Source: Myxococcales bacterium (GTDB taxonomy: Bacteria > Myxococcota > Myxococcia > Myxococcales > Myxococcaceae). From it: a stretch of DNA of 64,000 bases. The notes below the pieces were generated by a model. That model saw nothing but the letters and a program-made list of their open reading frames with translations. It ran no database searches and was not told the DNA's origin. The position numbers and the translations under genes are program-made. The stretch lies in the NCBI GenBank assembly GCA_020846875.1, contig JADLDB010000055.1:16511-80510 (forward strand). The letters run 5' to 3'. Shown one piece after another: positions 51,791 through 60,897 of this stretch (its first letter is position 1; the number at the start of each line of letters is the position of its first letter).

Positions 51791-52327
51791 ATGGCGGAGC
51801 GGAAGACGGCGTTCACGTGGACCACGCTGCTCACGCCGGCGCAGGTGCGCGAGGCCCTGGAGGCGCGCGTGCACGCAGGCCCCGTGGTGGCGGTGGACTT
51901 CGGCCTCGGCCGGCGCGACGACAAGGAGTTCCGGGGGAAGGTCTCTGACGCCGGCTTCTCGATCATGCGCCGGGTGCTGGGGCGAAACAGCTTCGTGCCG
52001 ATCGTCACCGGAGAGGTGCGCGCGGTGCCGCAGGGCGCGGAGGTGGCGGTGTCGATGGCGCTGCCTCGTCACGTGTCGATCTTCTTCGCCCTGTGGGCGC
52101 TGGCGGCCGCGGGCGTGCTGGGCTGGTTCGTCTTCACCCTGCCGCCCGAGGTGCCGGTGACTCCGGTGCTGACGCTGGCGCCCTTCCCGCTGCTCGCGGT
52201 GGCCCTCGTGGCGTGGGTGTACCGGCGCGAGGTGAACCGGGCCCGGGACTTCCTGCGGGCGCTGCTGCCTCCCGCCGGCCCGGCCTCAGCGACCGTCAAC
52301 CACGAGGCCGCGTCGGCGAGCGGCTGA
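51791..52327 (+). CDS. Unrecognised membrane protein with two C-terminal helices
   Basis: 178 residues from ATG. The N-terminal half is soluble (FTWTTLLTPAQVREALEARV, VVAVDFGLGRRDDKEFRGKV, VPIVTGEVRAVPQGAEVAVSM) with strand content. Two helices follow: VSIFFALWALAAAGVLGWFVF (about 95-115) and LTLAPFPLLAVALVAWVY (about 127-144), and the chain ends in a Pro-rich tail (PAGPASATVNHEAASASG). It does not match a family I recognise. It is the first gene before recA on the plus strand, separated by 262 bp, so it is probably an independent unit. Confidence 0.65.
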   Translation: MAERKTAFTWTTLLTPAQVREALEARVHAGPVVAVDFGLGRRDDKEFRGKVSDAGFSIMRRVLGRNSFVPIVTGEVRAVPQGAEVAVSMALPRHVSIFFALWALAAAGVLGWFVFTLPPEVPVTPVLTLAPFPLLAVALVAWVYRREVNRARDFLRALLPPAGPASATVNHEAASASG

Positions 52328-52524
52328 GCGGGGGAGGCTCGGAGGACCCGCGAGCGACTCGGAAGGACCTGCCGCGGCTTTCTCGCGTTCCGAGAGCAGA
52401 AGTGGTGCACGCACGCTCGTCCGTGGGGCGCGGCGCGCCGTCTCACCCGGCGCACGGCCTCTTGCCTCCAGGCCCCTCGCGAGGCTCCACGGCACGCAGG
52501 TTGCTCTCTCGCTCCCCAGCGCGA

Positions 52525-52539
52525 CGGGAATGGTTCCCG
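52525..52539. promoter_or_regulatory. 15-bp palindrome upstream of recA
   Basis: CGGGAATGGTTCCCG (6-3-6) ends 50 bases before the recA ATG and is the only perfect symmetric element found in the 262-bp gap. It is a candidate damage-response operator, but it does not match the classical E. coli or Bacillus LexA boxes, and no clear -35/-10 pair was seen. The remaining gap sequence shows nothing supportable. Confidence 0.35.
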
Positions 52540-52589
52540 CCCGCGCCAATTCACTTCAATGAGACGAGCAGGACGGAAGGGCGGCGACG

Positions 52590-53611
<1,022 letters not shown>

Positions 53612-53615
<4 letters not shown>

Positions 53616-53773
53616 GAGCCGTCTTCCTCCTCGCGCTGGTGGGAGCGAGCCTCGCCGCGGGTCACTGGGCCCACGCCAAGAAGCCCACGCCCCGCCGCGC
53701 GCGCGAGCTGCACCGGGCGACGCTGAAGCGCCCGCTGGTGCACGCTCCTCCGCGGCTCACCCGGCCCCGGTAG
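53612..53773 (+). CDS. Short basic exported peptide coupled to recA
   Basis: 53 residues from GTG at 53612, overlapping the recA stop (GTGA). GGAGG and AGGAGG runs inside the last recA codons supply ribosome binding. The N-terminus is a complete signal peptide ([21 protein letters not shown]) with AHA as a likely cleavage point, leaving a mature peptide of about 30 residues dense in Arg, Lys, His and Pro ([19 protein letters not shown] onward), with almost no acidic residues. A strong hairpin ends the unit at 53781-53820. I know no family for it; an exported cationic peptide made with RecA is unusual. Confidence 0.55.
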
Positions 53774-53780
53774 GGAAGCG

Positions 53781-53820
53781 GACGCGCGCCGGCCCGGCGG
53801 AAGGCGAGGGCCGGCGCGTC
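53781..53820. terminator. Strong hairpin terminator between convergent recA unit and cpaF
   Basis: GACGCGCGCCGGCCC (53781-53795) pairs with GGGCCGGCGCGTC (53808-53820): 13 bp with a 2-nt bulge and a 12-nt loop, followed on the plus strand by GTCTTCTCC. It can stop transcription from both sides, since the recA unit and cpaF gene converge here. Confidence 0.65.
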
Positions 53821-53852
53821 GTCTTCTCCGGAAGGCAAACCCCTCGGTGGCG

Positions 53853-55508
53853 CTACCGCTTGGGGGGCACGCGCCCGGGCGGCGGAGCAGGACGCTGGCC
53901 GGCCGCGGGCGGAGGGCGGCGCCCCGCCGCCAGCGGGTTGGGCTTGATGTTGGTGCTGTTCGGATCCGACTCCTCTTCCAGCAAGCCCTCGGCCACCTGC
54001 ACGCTGGGCTCGTCGGGCGCGTCACCCAGCGCCTCTTCATCACCCGTCTCGGACGGCGACGGCTCGGGCGGACGCTTGTTGAGCAGCGGGTTGCGGGTGG
54101 GCGGCGGCGTGGCGTCGTCCTTCTTCGCCACCGGCCGCGCCACTTGCTGCGCCTGGGCCGACGGCGGACGGGCGGGCGGCGCCGCGCGGGGGGGCTGCTG
54201 CGCGGACGGGCCGGCGGGCACCTGCACCCCGCCCTTCGCCTTGTCGGCGTTCCTCGCCTTCGCGTCGGCCTTCAGCTTGTCCTCGAACTCGTGCCAGCGC
54301 TCCTTGTACTCGTCGGGATCGGGCAGGTGCTTCTCGCGGTGCTTGAGCGACGGCGCCCAGTGCGTCGTCACCTGCTCCCCCAGGCCGTGGATCAACGGTG
54401 GCGGCGGCACCCCGTAGGTGGCGGGATCGAAGTAGGCCTCCTCGAGATCCTCGAAGCCGTAGGCGCGGGCCTTCGCCATGAAGGTCGGCAGGATGCCCGT
54501 AGGCGCGTGGTAGCCGAGGATCTTCCCGTTCTCGTCCTTGGCCACCGGGATGTAGAGCCACAGATCCTGGGTGCGGTACTCGCCCTTCTCGTTGAGGGGC
54601 AGCACCTCGGAGATGGCGATCGTCTTCCGGCTGCCGTCCTGGAAGCGCTCGCAGCAGACGATGAAGTTGATCGCGCTGGCCACCTGGGCCCGCACCGCGA
54701 CCATCGGCATCTCCACCGCGCTCATCAGGCACAGCGCCTCCAGGCGGCGCAGCGAGTCGGTGGGGGTGTTGGCGTGCACCGTGGCCATCGAGCCGCCGTG
54801 GCCGGTGTTCATCGCCTGCATCAGGTCGAAGGCCTCACCGCCGCGCACCTCGCCCACGATGATCCGATCCGGCCGCAGGCGCAGCGCCGAGTGCAGCAGG
54901 TGCCCCATGTTCACCTCGCCCTTGCCGAACTTGTCGGCGGGCCGCGACTCGAAGGGCACCAGGTGCGACTGCTGGAGCTGCAGCTCGGCCGAGTCCTCGA
55001 TGGTGAGGATCCGCTCCTCGTCGGGGATGAGCGACGAGAGGATGTTGAGCAGCGTCGTCTTCCCCGAGCCGGTGCCGCCCGAGACGATCATGTTCAGCTT
55101 CACCCGCACCGCCGCCTCAATCACCCGGATCATCGGCTGGGTGATCGAGCCGAAGCCCACCAGGCTCTCGGGCTTGAGCTTGTCCTTGAAGAACTTGCGG
55201 ATGGAGATGGTGGTGCCCTTGCGCGCGATGGGCGGCAGCACCACGTGGATGCGGCTGCCGTCGGGCAGGCGCGCGTCGAGGCGGGGCCGCTCGTCGTTCA
55301 TCAGGCGGCCGACGAACTGCGCCATGTTCCGCGCCGCGCCCAAGAGGCCTTCCTCCGAGAAGCGGGCCTCGGTCTTGGTGAGCATGCCCTTGCGCTCGAT
55401 CCAGATGTCCTCGGGCCCGTTGATCATGATCTCCGAGACCGACTCGTCGTCGAGGTACTGGACAATGGGCTTGAGGAAGGCCCGGAGCGATTCGGTGTAC
55501 ATCGTCAT
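53853..55508 (-). CDS. cpaF: CpaF/TadA-type secretion ATPase with Pro-rich C-terminal extension
   Basis: 551 residues from ATG at 55508; the longer reading upstream is antisense to the TPR gene. N-terminal domain about 1-145 (YLDDESVSEIMINGPEDIWIERKG is the family start). The ATPase core has Walker A VSGGTGSGKTT near 167, Asp box RILTIEDSAELQL near 190, Walker B RPDRIIVGEVRGGEA near 235 and His box MATVHANTP near 262. From about 400 to the end a Pro/Ala/Lys-rich region without known fold is added to the usual CpaF length. No pilin, peptidase or TadB/C genes are nearby, so its export partners must be elsewhere or it serves another machine. Confidence 0.9.
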   Translation of the reverse strand: MTMYTESLRAFLKPIVQYLDDESVSEIMINGPEDIWIERKGMLTKTEARFSEEGLLGAARNMAQFVGRLMNDERPRLDARLPDGSRIHVVLPPIARKGTTISIRKFFKDKLKPESLVGFGSITQPMIRVIEAAVRVKLNMIVSGGTGSGKTTLLNILSSLIPDEERILTIEDSAELQLQQSHLVPFESRPADKFGKGEVNMGHLLHSALRLRPDRIIVGEVRGGEAFDLMQAMNTGHGGSMATVHANTPTDSLRRLEALCLMSAVEMPMVAVRAQVASAINFIVCCERFQDGSRKTIAISEVLPLNEKGEYRTQDLWLYIPVAKDENGKILGYHAPTGILPTFMAKARAYGFEDLEEAYFDPATYGVPPPPLIHGLGEQVTTHWAPSLKHREKHLPDPDEYKERWHEFEDKLKADAKARNADKAKGGVQVPAGPSAQQPPRAAPPARPPSAQAQQVARPVAKKDDATPPPTRNPLLNKRPPEPSPSETGDEEALGDAPDEPSVQVAEGLLEEESDPNSTNIKPNPLAAGRRPPPAAGQRPAPPPGRVPPKR

Positions 55509-55535
55509 GGCGGGACGGATGCTAGCGTACCTTCC

Positions 55536-56147
55536 ATGGCGACGAAGAAGGGTGGAAGGTCGGCAGCGAAGAAAAGCCCCGCGCACAAGGCCCCGGCCGG
55601 CACCTCGAAGGAAGGCCCGGGCATCCTCCCCTTCGAGATCGACCCGAAGAAGGTCGAGGCCTCGCTCAACAAGCTCAGAGATCAGCTGGTGGGCTGGGCG
55701 AAGAAGGGGCGCTACACCAAGGTGCGCTTCAAGTTCCGGGGCAAGCAGCTGCTCCCCGACATCCCGCTGGCGGCGGTGCTGGCGGTGGAAGGCGCCACCT
55801 TCTACTGGACCGGCCTGCTGCGGGCGCTGGTCTTCAACCTCGCCGGCCGCACCATCATCGACGTGGAGCTGGTCAACGACAGCGAGAAGCAGATCGCCCG
55901 CGGGAAGGAGGCGCTGCTCTCGGGCGACCTCGACGAGGCCCTCAGAGCCTTCCAGGCCGCCTTCGACATGGACCACGACAACGCGGTGGTGCACCTGAAC
56001 CTGGGCATCGCCTGGAAGCTGAAGGGAGACGCCGGCCAGGCCCGCAGCGCGCTGGAGCGGGCGAGGGCGCTCGATCCGAAAGGGCCCACCGGCGGCGAAG
56101 CAGACCGCCTCCTCATGACGCTCAAGGGGCCGGGGGCGGTGGCGTGA
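55536..56147 (+). CDS. TPR-containing cytosolic protein
   Basis: 203 residues from ATG at 55536. A very basic N-terminus (ATKKGGRSAAKKSPAHKAPAG) is followed by FEIDPKKVEASLNKLRDQLVGWAKKGRYTKVRFKFRGKQLLPDIPL and a possible membrane-associated stretch AVEGATFYWTGLLRALVFNLAG. Two TPR-like helix pairs end the protein (ALLSGDLDEALRAFQAAF and AVVHLNLGIAWKLKGDAGQARSAL). Start codons of this gene and cpaF are only 27 bp apart on opposite strands, so the two promoters must overlap the genes. It overlaps the lipoprotein gene by 4 bp. Confidence 0.78.
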   Translation: MATKKGGRSAAKKSPAHKAPAGTSKEGPGILPFEIDPKKVEASLNKLRDQLVGWAKKGRYTKVRFKFRGKQLLPDIPLAAVLAVEGATFYWTGLLRALVFNLAGRTIIDVELVNDSEKQIARGKEALLSGDLDEALRAFQAAFDMDHDNAVVHLNLGIAWKLKGDAGQARSALERARALDPKGPTGGEADRLLMTLKGPGAVA

Positions 56148-56827
56148 GGGCGCTGGCCGGGGCGGTCCTGCTCTTCTTCCTCGGCGCCTGCGCGGCCGGA
56201 CCGCGGCCCATGCCCTCGGCGCTCTCTGCCCCCGAGCGGCTCGCCTTCTCGGAAGCGGTGCTCGACCAGGCCCGCGGCGTCTCCGCCACCTTCGAGATCG
56301 AGGCCGAAGGCAGCAAGCAGGCCACCCTCACGGGCACGCTGCACCTGGTGAGCCCCAACGCCCTGTCCCTGGTCGCGGAAGGCACCTTCGCGGGTGAGTC
56401 GGTGAAGGCAGAGCTGGACTCGCGCTCGGGAGAGGTGAACCGCAGCACCTCGAAGGGCGCCGAGGTGTCCGGCCACCGCGATCCACCCGCGCCCGCGCTG
56501 ACCCTTGCCGTCTGCCTGGGCCTCACCCGCATGGGACTGCTGCACAACGTGGCGCGGCTGATCGGCGACCAGGGCGTCGACCACGCCCAGGGTGGCGTGG
56601 ACGGCTGGGTGAAGGCGGTGGACGTGAAGGAAGGCGGGCCGGACACCGTCGCGTCAGAGCCGTGTCACCGCCTGACCTTCGGCGTCGAGGTGCAGGGCAA
56701 GCGGTCCGGTGAGGCCAGCCTGTGCCTCTCCGACGCCACCTCCCTGCCTCTCCACCGCAGGCAGACGGTCCACCTCGACGACGGTGAGCTGACGGTGGTG
56801 GAGACCCTGCATTGGACGGTCAAATGA
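56144..56827 (+). CDS. Lipoprotein of unknown function
   Basis: 227 residues from GTG within the previous stop. The lipobox is good: LAGAVLLFFLGAC, followed by AAGPRP. The mature protein has beta-rich sequence (ATFEIEAEGSKQATLTGTLHLV, LSLVAEGTFAGESVKAELDSR) and three more Cys (AVCLGL, EPCHRL, LCLSDA) that could form disulfides. The layout recalls outer-membrane LolB/LppX-like lipid-binding folds, but no signature is certain. The TPR, lipoprotein and kinase genes run in one direction with a 64-bp gap before the kinase. Confidence 0.75.
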   Translation: MRALAGAVLLFFLGACAAGPRPMPSALSAPERLAFSEAVLDQARGVSATFEIEAEGSKQATLTGTLHLVSPNALSLVAEGTFAGESVKAELDSRSGEVNRSTSKGAEVSGHRDPPAPALTLAVCLGLTRMGLLHNVARLIGDQGVDHAQGGVDGWVKAVDVKEGGPDTVASEPCHRLTFGVEVQGKRSGEASLCLSDATSLPLHRRQTVHLDDGELTVVETLHWTVK

Positions 56828-56891
56828 CCGCCTGCCCACCCCGCCTCGTCACACGCGCCGATCAATACGAGTAGGCTTCGGCCGCTCACCG

Positions 56892-58652
56892 ATGCGCGTC
56901 TGCACCGTCTGCCACCAGAAGGTCCCTGCGGGCATGCCCGTGTGCCCCCGCGACGGCGCCCCGGCCCACGATCCGGACGCCGGCGACGAGTCGATGCTGG
57001 GGAAGATGGTGGGCGAGTACCTGGTGAAAGGGGTGATCGGCGAAGGCGGCATGGGGCAGGTCTTCGAAGGCGTGCAGCCCGTCATCGGCAAGCGGGTGGC
57101 GATCAAGCTGCTGCGCCGCGAGATCGCCAACGATCCCCAGGAAGCCCAGCGGCTGCTCACCGAGGCGCGGGCGGTCAACGCCATCGGCCACCGGGGGATC
57201 ATCGACATCTTCGGCTTCGGCGCCCTGCCCGACGGGCGGCAGTACTTCGTCATGGAGTACCTGTCGGGCCAGCCGCTGTCCCGCTACATCCGCGACTTCG
57301 CGCCGCTGCCCATCGACGACGCGCTCAAGCTGATCGACGAGATGCTGGCGGCCGTCGGCTCGGCCCACGGCGCGGGCGTCATTCACCGCGACCTCAAGCC
57401 GTCGAACATCTTCCTGGTGCGGCAGCCGGACAGCTCCCACTTCGTCAAGGTGCTGGACTTCGGCCTCGCCAAGCAGGCGGCCTACGCCCGGGGCGAGACG
57501 CCGCAGACGCGCATCAGCCGGGTGCTGGGCACGCCGGAGTACATGGCCCCCGAGCAGGCGCGCGCCGAGGCGGTGGGCCCGCGCACCGATCTCTATGCCC
57601 TGGGCTGCGTGCTCTTCGAGATGCTCACCGGCGAGCCGCCCTTCGACGCCCCCACGCCTTTCGAGATCGTCAACAAGCACCTCAACGAGGCGGTGCAGGT
57701 GCCGTCCAGCGTGGTGGCGGCGGTGCCGTCCGAGGTGGACGACCTGGTGCTGTGGCTGATGCAGAAGGACATGGCGGATCGCCCCGGGTCCTGCGAGCTG
57801 GTGCGCGCCGAGGTGCGACGGCTGCGCAAGACGCTCAAGAGCCAGTCGACGCAGTTGGTGAACCAGGTGTCGTCGATGACCGCCTTCGTCCAGCCGGTGC
57901 TGACCGGGCCGAGCGGCGAGGTGGAGCTCACCCAGCCGGAAGGGCGCGTCACCGACAGCGGCGTGGGCACCAAGCTGACCGCCCTGGACGAGGAGGCGTC
58001 CCAGCCGAAGGAGACGCGAATCCTCCCGTCCCCGGCGTCGGCGAAGCGGCCACCTCCCGAGAACACCCGCATCGTCTCCACGGGCTCGCACGAGCACAGC
58101 GCCATCACCGGCGTCGGCGGCCGCAGCCGCACCCTCGTCATCACCGCCGTGGCGGTCGCCTTCCTGGTCTTGGGGGCGATCGCCACCATCGCGCTGCGCC
58201 CCTCGGAGCCTGAGTTCGTCCCTGAGGTCACCGGTGGATCCCAGCCGCCGCCCCCGCTCGTCGAGGCGAAGCCCCCGGACGTGAGGCCCGCTGATGCGAA
58301 GCCGGCAGACGTGAAGCCACCGGCTGAGAAGGCCGCCGAGGTGAAGCCCGCCGAGCCGGTGAAGGCGCCGCCCGAACCCACGGTGGTGACGACCACCAGG
58401 AAACCTCCGCCTGAGGCGCCCGGGGCCGAAGACAAGCCGCGGCCAGTGAAGGCCGACGCGCTGACCAACCGCTACAAGCGCGCCCGCGCGGCGTGGACAA
58501 AGGCCCGGGCCGCCCGCGCTCCAGAGGACCGCCGCATCTTCGACCTGATGATCGATCAGATCGGCAAGCAGCTCGGCGGCGGGGCGCGCGGCGAGGCCAC
58601 CGAGAGCCTCAACGACTTCGTGGCCGGGGCCCTTGACGGCGAAGAGCCCTGA
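56892..58652 (+). CDS. Membrane Ser/Thr protein kinase with N-terminal zinc-ribbon and Pro-rich tail
   Basis: 586 residues. An N-terminal Cys motif (MRVCTVCHQKVPAGMPVCPRDG; C4, C7 and C18) suggests a small zinc site. Kinase domain about 40-300: Gly loop IGEGGMGQVF, Lys in VAIKLLR, catalytic loop HRDLKPSN, DFG in LDFGLAK, and MAPEQ, all intact. Then a Pro-rich linker, a membrane helix at about 415-437 (TLVITAVAVAFLVLGAIATIAL), and a Pro/Lys/Ala-rich periplasmic segment (roughly 440-520) ending in a short helical domain. This is a typical myxobacterial receptor kinase. Neighbouring genes code for the lipoprotein upstream and a membrane protein downstream. Confidence 0.93.
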   Translation: MRVCTVCHQKVPAGMPVCPRDGAPAHDPDAGDESMLGKMVGEYLVKGVIGEGGMGQVFEGVQPVIGKRVAIKLLRREIANDPQEAQRLLTEARAVNAIGHRGIIDIFGFGALPDGRQYFVMEYLSGQPLSRYIRDFAPLPIDDALKLIDEMLAAVGSAHGAGVIHRDLKPSNIFLVRQPDSSHFVKVLDFGLAKQAAYARGETPQTRISRVLGTPEYMAPEQARAEAVGPRTDLYALGCVLFEMLTGEPPFDAPTPFEIVNKHLNEAVQVPSSVVAAVPSEVDDLVLWLMQKDMADRPGSCELVRAEVRRLRKTLKSQSTQLVNQVSSMTAFVQPVLTGPSGEVELTQPEGRVTDSGVGTKLTALDEEASQPKETRILPSPASAKRPPPENTRIVSTGSHEHSAITGVGGRSRTLVITAVAVAFLVLGAIATIALRPSEPEFVPEVTGGSQPPPPLVEAKPPDVRPADAKPADVKPPAEKAAEVKPAEPVKAPPEPTVVTTTRKPPPEAPGAEDKPRPVKADALTNRYKRARAAWTKARAARAPEDRRIFDLMIDQIGKQLGGGARGEATESLNDFVAGALDGEEP

Positions 58653-58700
58653 CGGTGACGGGGGCGAGTTGTTCCGCGCACTGCTAGCCTTCCCCTCGTC

Positions 58701-59549
58701 ATGGGCGCGCTGCCGCTGGTCCTCACCGCCGTCCTCGCCGCGTCCGATCAGTACTCGCTGGTGGTGGCGCGCCGGCTGGGCGTCGACGCGCAGCGGGCCC
58801 AGGAGCTCACCGCCAGCCTGGGCGTCGAACTCAAGGATCTCTCGGCGCCGGCCCTGGGCAAGGAGGTGCCGCTGACGGAGCTGGCGGACACCCTGAGCAA
58901 GGCCGGCTTCCCCGACACCGCGGTGTGCAACGGCGCCGCTGCCTGCGTCGCCAGCCTGGCGAAGCTGTCGGGGCTGGGCCGGCTGGTGGCGGTGCAGTTG
59001 GTGAAGATCGGCACCAGCGTGGCGATGGACGTCTCGGTGGTGGACAGCGCCAGCGGGAAGACGCTCGCCGCCGCGACGCGCTCCGTCCCGCTCAAGACGC
59101 CGCGCAAGGAGCTGGAGGCCCTGGCGAAGGAGCTGGTGGGCAAGCTGCCGCCGCCCGAGGTGGCGAAGGTGGAGCCCGCTCCGGTGAAGCCGCCTCCTCC
59201 ACCCGACGACACCCCGAAGGAGACGAGCCTCGTCCCGAAGCAGCCGCCTCCGCCCGAGCCGCCCGTCGTCGTCGCCGAAGCGCCGGGGATGCCGACCGGC
59301 CGGAAGGTGGCCCTGGGCCTGGGGGCGGGCGCGGTGGTGAGCCTGGGAGTGGGCATTGGCCTCGGTGCCTCCGTGCTGGCGCAGTCGAGTTCGCTGTCCG
59401 CGCTGGACCCCCAGTACGAGCAGAAGGCCTCGGCGGTGAAGGGCCAGGCGCTGGGCGCTGACCTCGCGTACGGCCTCGCGGCGGGGCTGGCGGTGGCGGC
59501 GATCGTCACGTGGTTCATGAGCCCCCCCGAGCCGGCGAAGGGCCCCTGA
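58701..59549 (+). CDS. Exported protein with C-terminal membrane helices
   Basis: 282 residues. A signal-like N-terminus (MGALPLVLTAVLAASDQ), then a helical/strand domain with DTAVCNGAAACVASLAKLSGLG (two Cys, a possible disulfide) and AVQLVKIGTSVAMDVSVVDSASGKTLAAATRSVPL. A Pro-rich linker (about 150-192) leads to two hydrophobic segments: KVALGLGAGAVVSLGVGIGLGASVL (about 202-225) and ADLAYGLAAGLAVAAIVTWF (about 252-272). Family not recognised; similar layouts are frequent beside myxobacterial Ser/Thr kinases. It begins 48 bp after the kinase stop. Confidence 0.7.
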   Translation: MGALPLVLTAVLAASDQYSLVVARRLGVDAQRAQELTASLGVELKDLSAPALGKEVPLTELADTLSKAGFPDTAVCNGAAACVASLAKLSGLGRLVAVQLVKIGTSVAMDVSVVDSASGKTLAAATRSVPLKTPRKELEALAKELVGKLPPPEVAKVEPAPVKPPPPPDDTPKETSLVPKQPPPPEPPVVVAEAPGMPTGRKVALGLGAGAVVSLGVGIGLGASVLAQSSSLSALDPQYEQKASAVKGQALGADLAYGLAAGLAVAAIVTWFMSPPEPAKGP

Positions 59550-59589
59550 GCCGCGCGTCACCCTCGCGCCTTTGGAGGGGTTTGTTAGG

Positions 59590-60897
59590 GTGCCTGTCCC
59601 CGTGGAGCCCTCCACTCGATCGATCAGCGGGAAGCTGGGCGCCCTGCCCTCGAAGATCCGCCTCGTCGCCCGCTCGAGGGGCAAGGAGGTGGCCCGCCTC
59701 GACTTCACCCAGGGCACCGTCCTCATCGGCAGCTCGAAGGACTGCCACCTGGTGCTCAAGGATGACACCGTGTCCCGCAAGCACGCGGAGCTGTCCCTTC
59801 GCGGCGGCGGGCTGTTGGTGAAGGATCTCGAGTCACGCAACGGCACCCGGCTGGCCGGCTCGCGGATCAAAGAGGCCTTCGTGCCGGTGGGCGCCACCCT
59901 GGTCCTGGGCGAGGCGGAGCTGCGCATCGAGGACGGCACCGACGAAGGACGGGCCAGCCTGGGGCCGCTCACCTCCATCGCCCCGCCGATGACGAAGGCC
60001 ATCGAGGCCTTGAAGAGGGTCGCGCCGTCCGACGCCACGGTGCTGCTGGAGGCAGAGACCGGCTCCGGCAAGGAGGTGACGGCCCGCGCCATTCACCAGG
60101 CCAGCCCCCGCAAGGGCGCCGCCTTCGAGACGGTGGACTGCGGCTCGCTGCCCAGGGAGCTGGCGGCCTCGGAGCTGTTCGGCCACATGAAGGGCAGCTT
60201 CACCGGCGCCGATCGCACCCGGCCCGGCGCCTTCGAGCGGGCGCACGGCGGCACCCTCTTCCTCGACGAGATCGGCGAGCTGCCGCTGGAATTGCAGCCG
60301 CTCCTCTTGCGGGCCCTGGAGAACCGGCAGGTGCGGCGGGTGGGCGACGAGGCGTGGCGGCCGATCGACGTGCGGGTGCTGGCGGCGACCAACCGCGATC
60401 TCGACGCCGAGGTGAAGGCCGGCCGCTTCCGCGCGGATCTGCTGCACCGCCTCTCGGTGGTGCGGGTGCGACTTCCCCCCTTGCGCGAGCGGGTGGAGGA
60501 CCTTCCGCACCTGGTGCAGGCGATCCTCGACGCGCTGGGCCCCCGGGCGCGGGGCTTCACCTTGACGCCGGAGCTGTACACCCAGCTGGCGCGGCACCGC
60601 TGGCCGGGCAACGTGCGCGAGCTGAAGAACCTGATCGAGCGGGCGGTGGCGCTGGGCGAGCTGGAGGCGCCGGGCGGCGGCGAGGGTGAGGCGGAGGCCG
60701 GCAAGGCGGCCCCGGCCCGCATCGACTACCACCAGGCCCGCGAGGACGCGCTGGCGGCCTTCGAGCACGACTTCGTGGCGCACCTCTTACGCACCTTCGA
60801 CGGCAACGTGTCGAAGGCGGCGCGGGAAGCGGGCATCGACCGGGTGTACCTCCACAAGCTGATCAAGAAGCACGGCATCGACGTGAGCGCCTTGTGA
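59590..60897 (+). CDS. FHA-domain sigma54-dependent transcriptional activator
   Basis: 435 residues from GTG at 59590, preferred because GGAGGGG at 59574-59580 lies 9 bases upstream; TTG at 59572 and GTG at 59602 are alternatives. FHA domain about 20-115: GTVLIGSSKDCHLVL, DTVSRKHAEL, and SRNGTRL, the phosphothreonine-binding signature. AAA+ domain about 130-350: Walker A EAETGSGKE, the sigma54-contact loop GSFTGAD (GAFTGA with Ser for the first Ala), Walker B GGTLFLDEIGEL, and arginine fingers in the usual positions. A C-terminal Fis-like HTH (VSKAAREAGIDRVYLHKLIKK) binds DNA. The FHA domain suggests input from Ser/Thr kinases such as that at 56892. The MFS gene overlaps its stop. Confidence 0.93.
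   Translation: MPVPVEPSTRSISGKLGALPSKIRLVARSRGKEVARLDFTQGTVLIGSSKDCHLVLKDDTVSRKHAELSLRGGGLLVKDLESRNGTRLAGSRIKEAFVPVGATLVLGEAELRIEDGTDEGRASLGPLTSIAPPMTKAIEALKRVAPSDATVLLEAETGSGKEVTARAIHQASPRKGAAFETVDCGSLPRELAASELFGHMKGSFTGADRTRPGAFERAHGGTLFLDEIGELPLELQPLLLRALENRQVRRVGDEAWRPIDVRVLAATNRDLDAEVKAGRFRADLLHRLSVVRVRLPPLRERVEDLPHLVQAILDALGPRARGFTLTPELYTQLARHRWPGNVRELKNLIERAVALGELEAPGGGEGEAEAGKAAPARIDYHQAREDALAAFEHDFVAHLLRTFDGNVSKAAREAGIDRVYLHKLIKKHGIDVSAL

Noticed and set aside
53847..55535. Plus-strand extension upstream of the TPR protein start
   Set aside because: It is antisense to cpaF; the natural protein begins at ATG 55536.
56886..60092. 1068-codon minus-strand open frame
   Set aside because: Runs opposite the kinase, envelope protein and FHA activator genes; no domain could be recognised in it.
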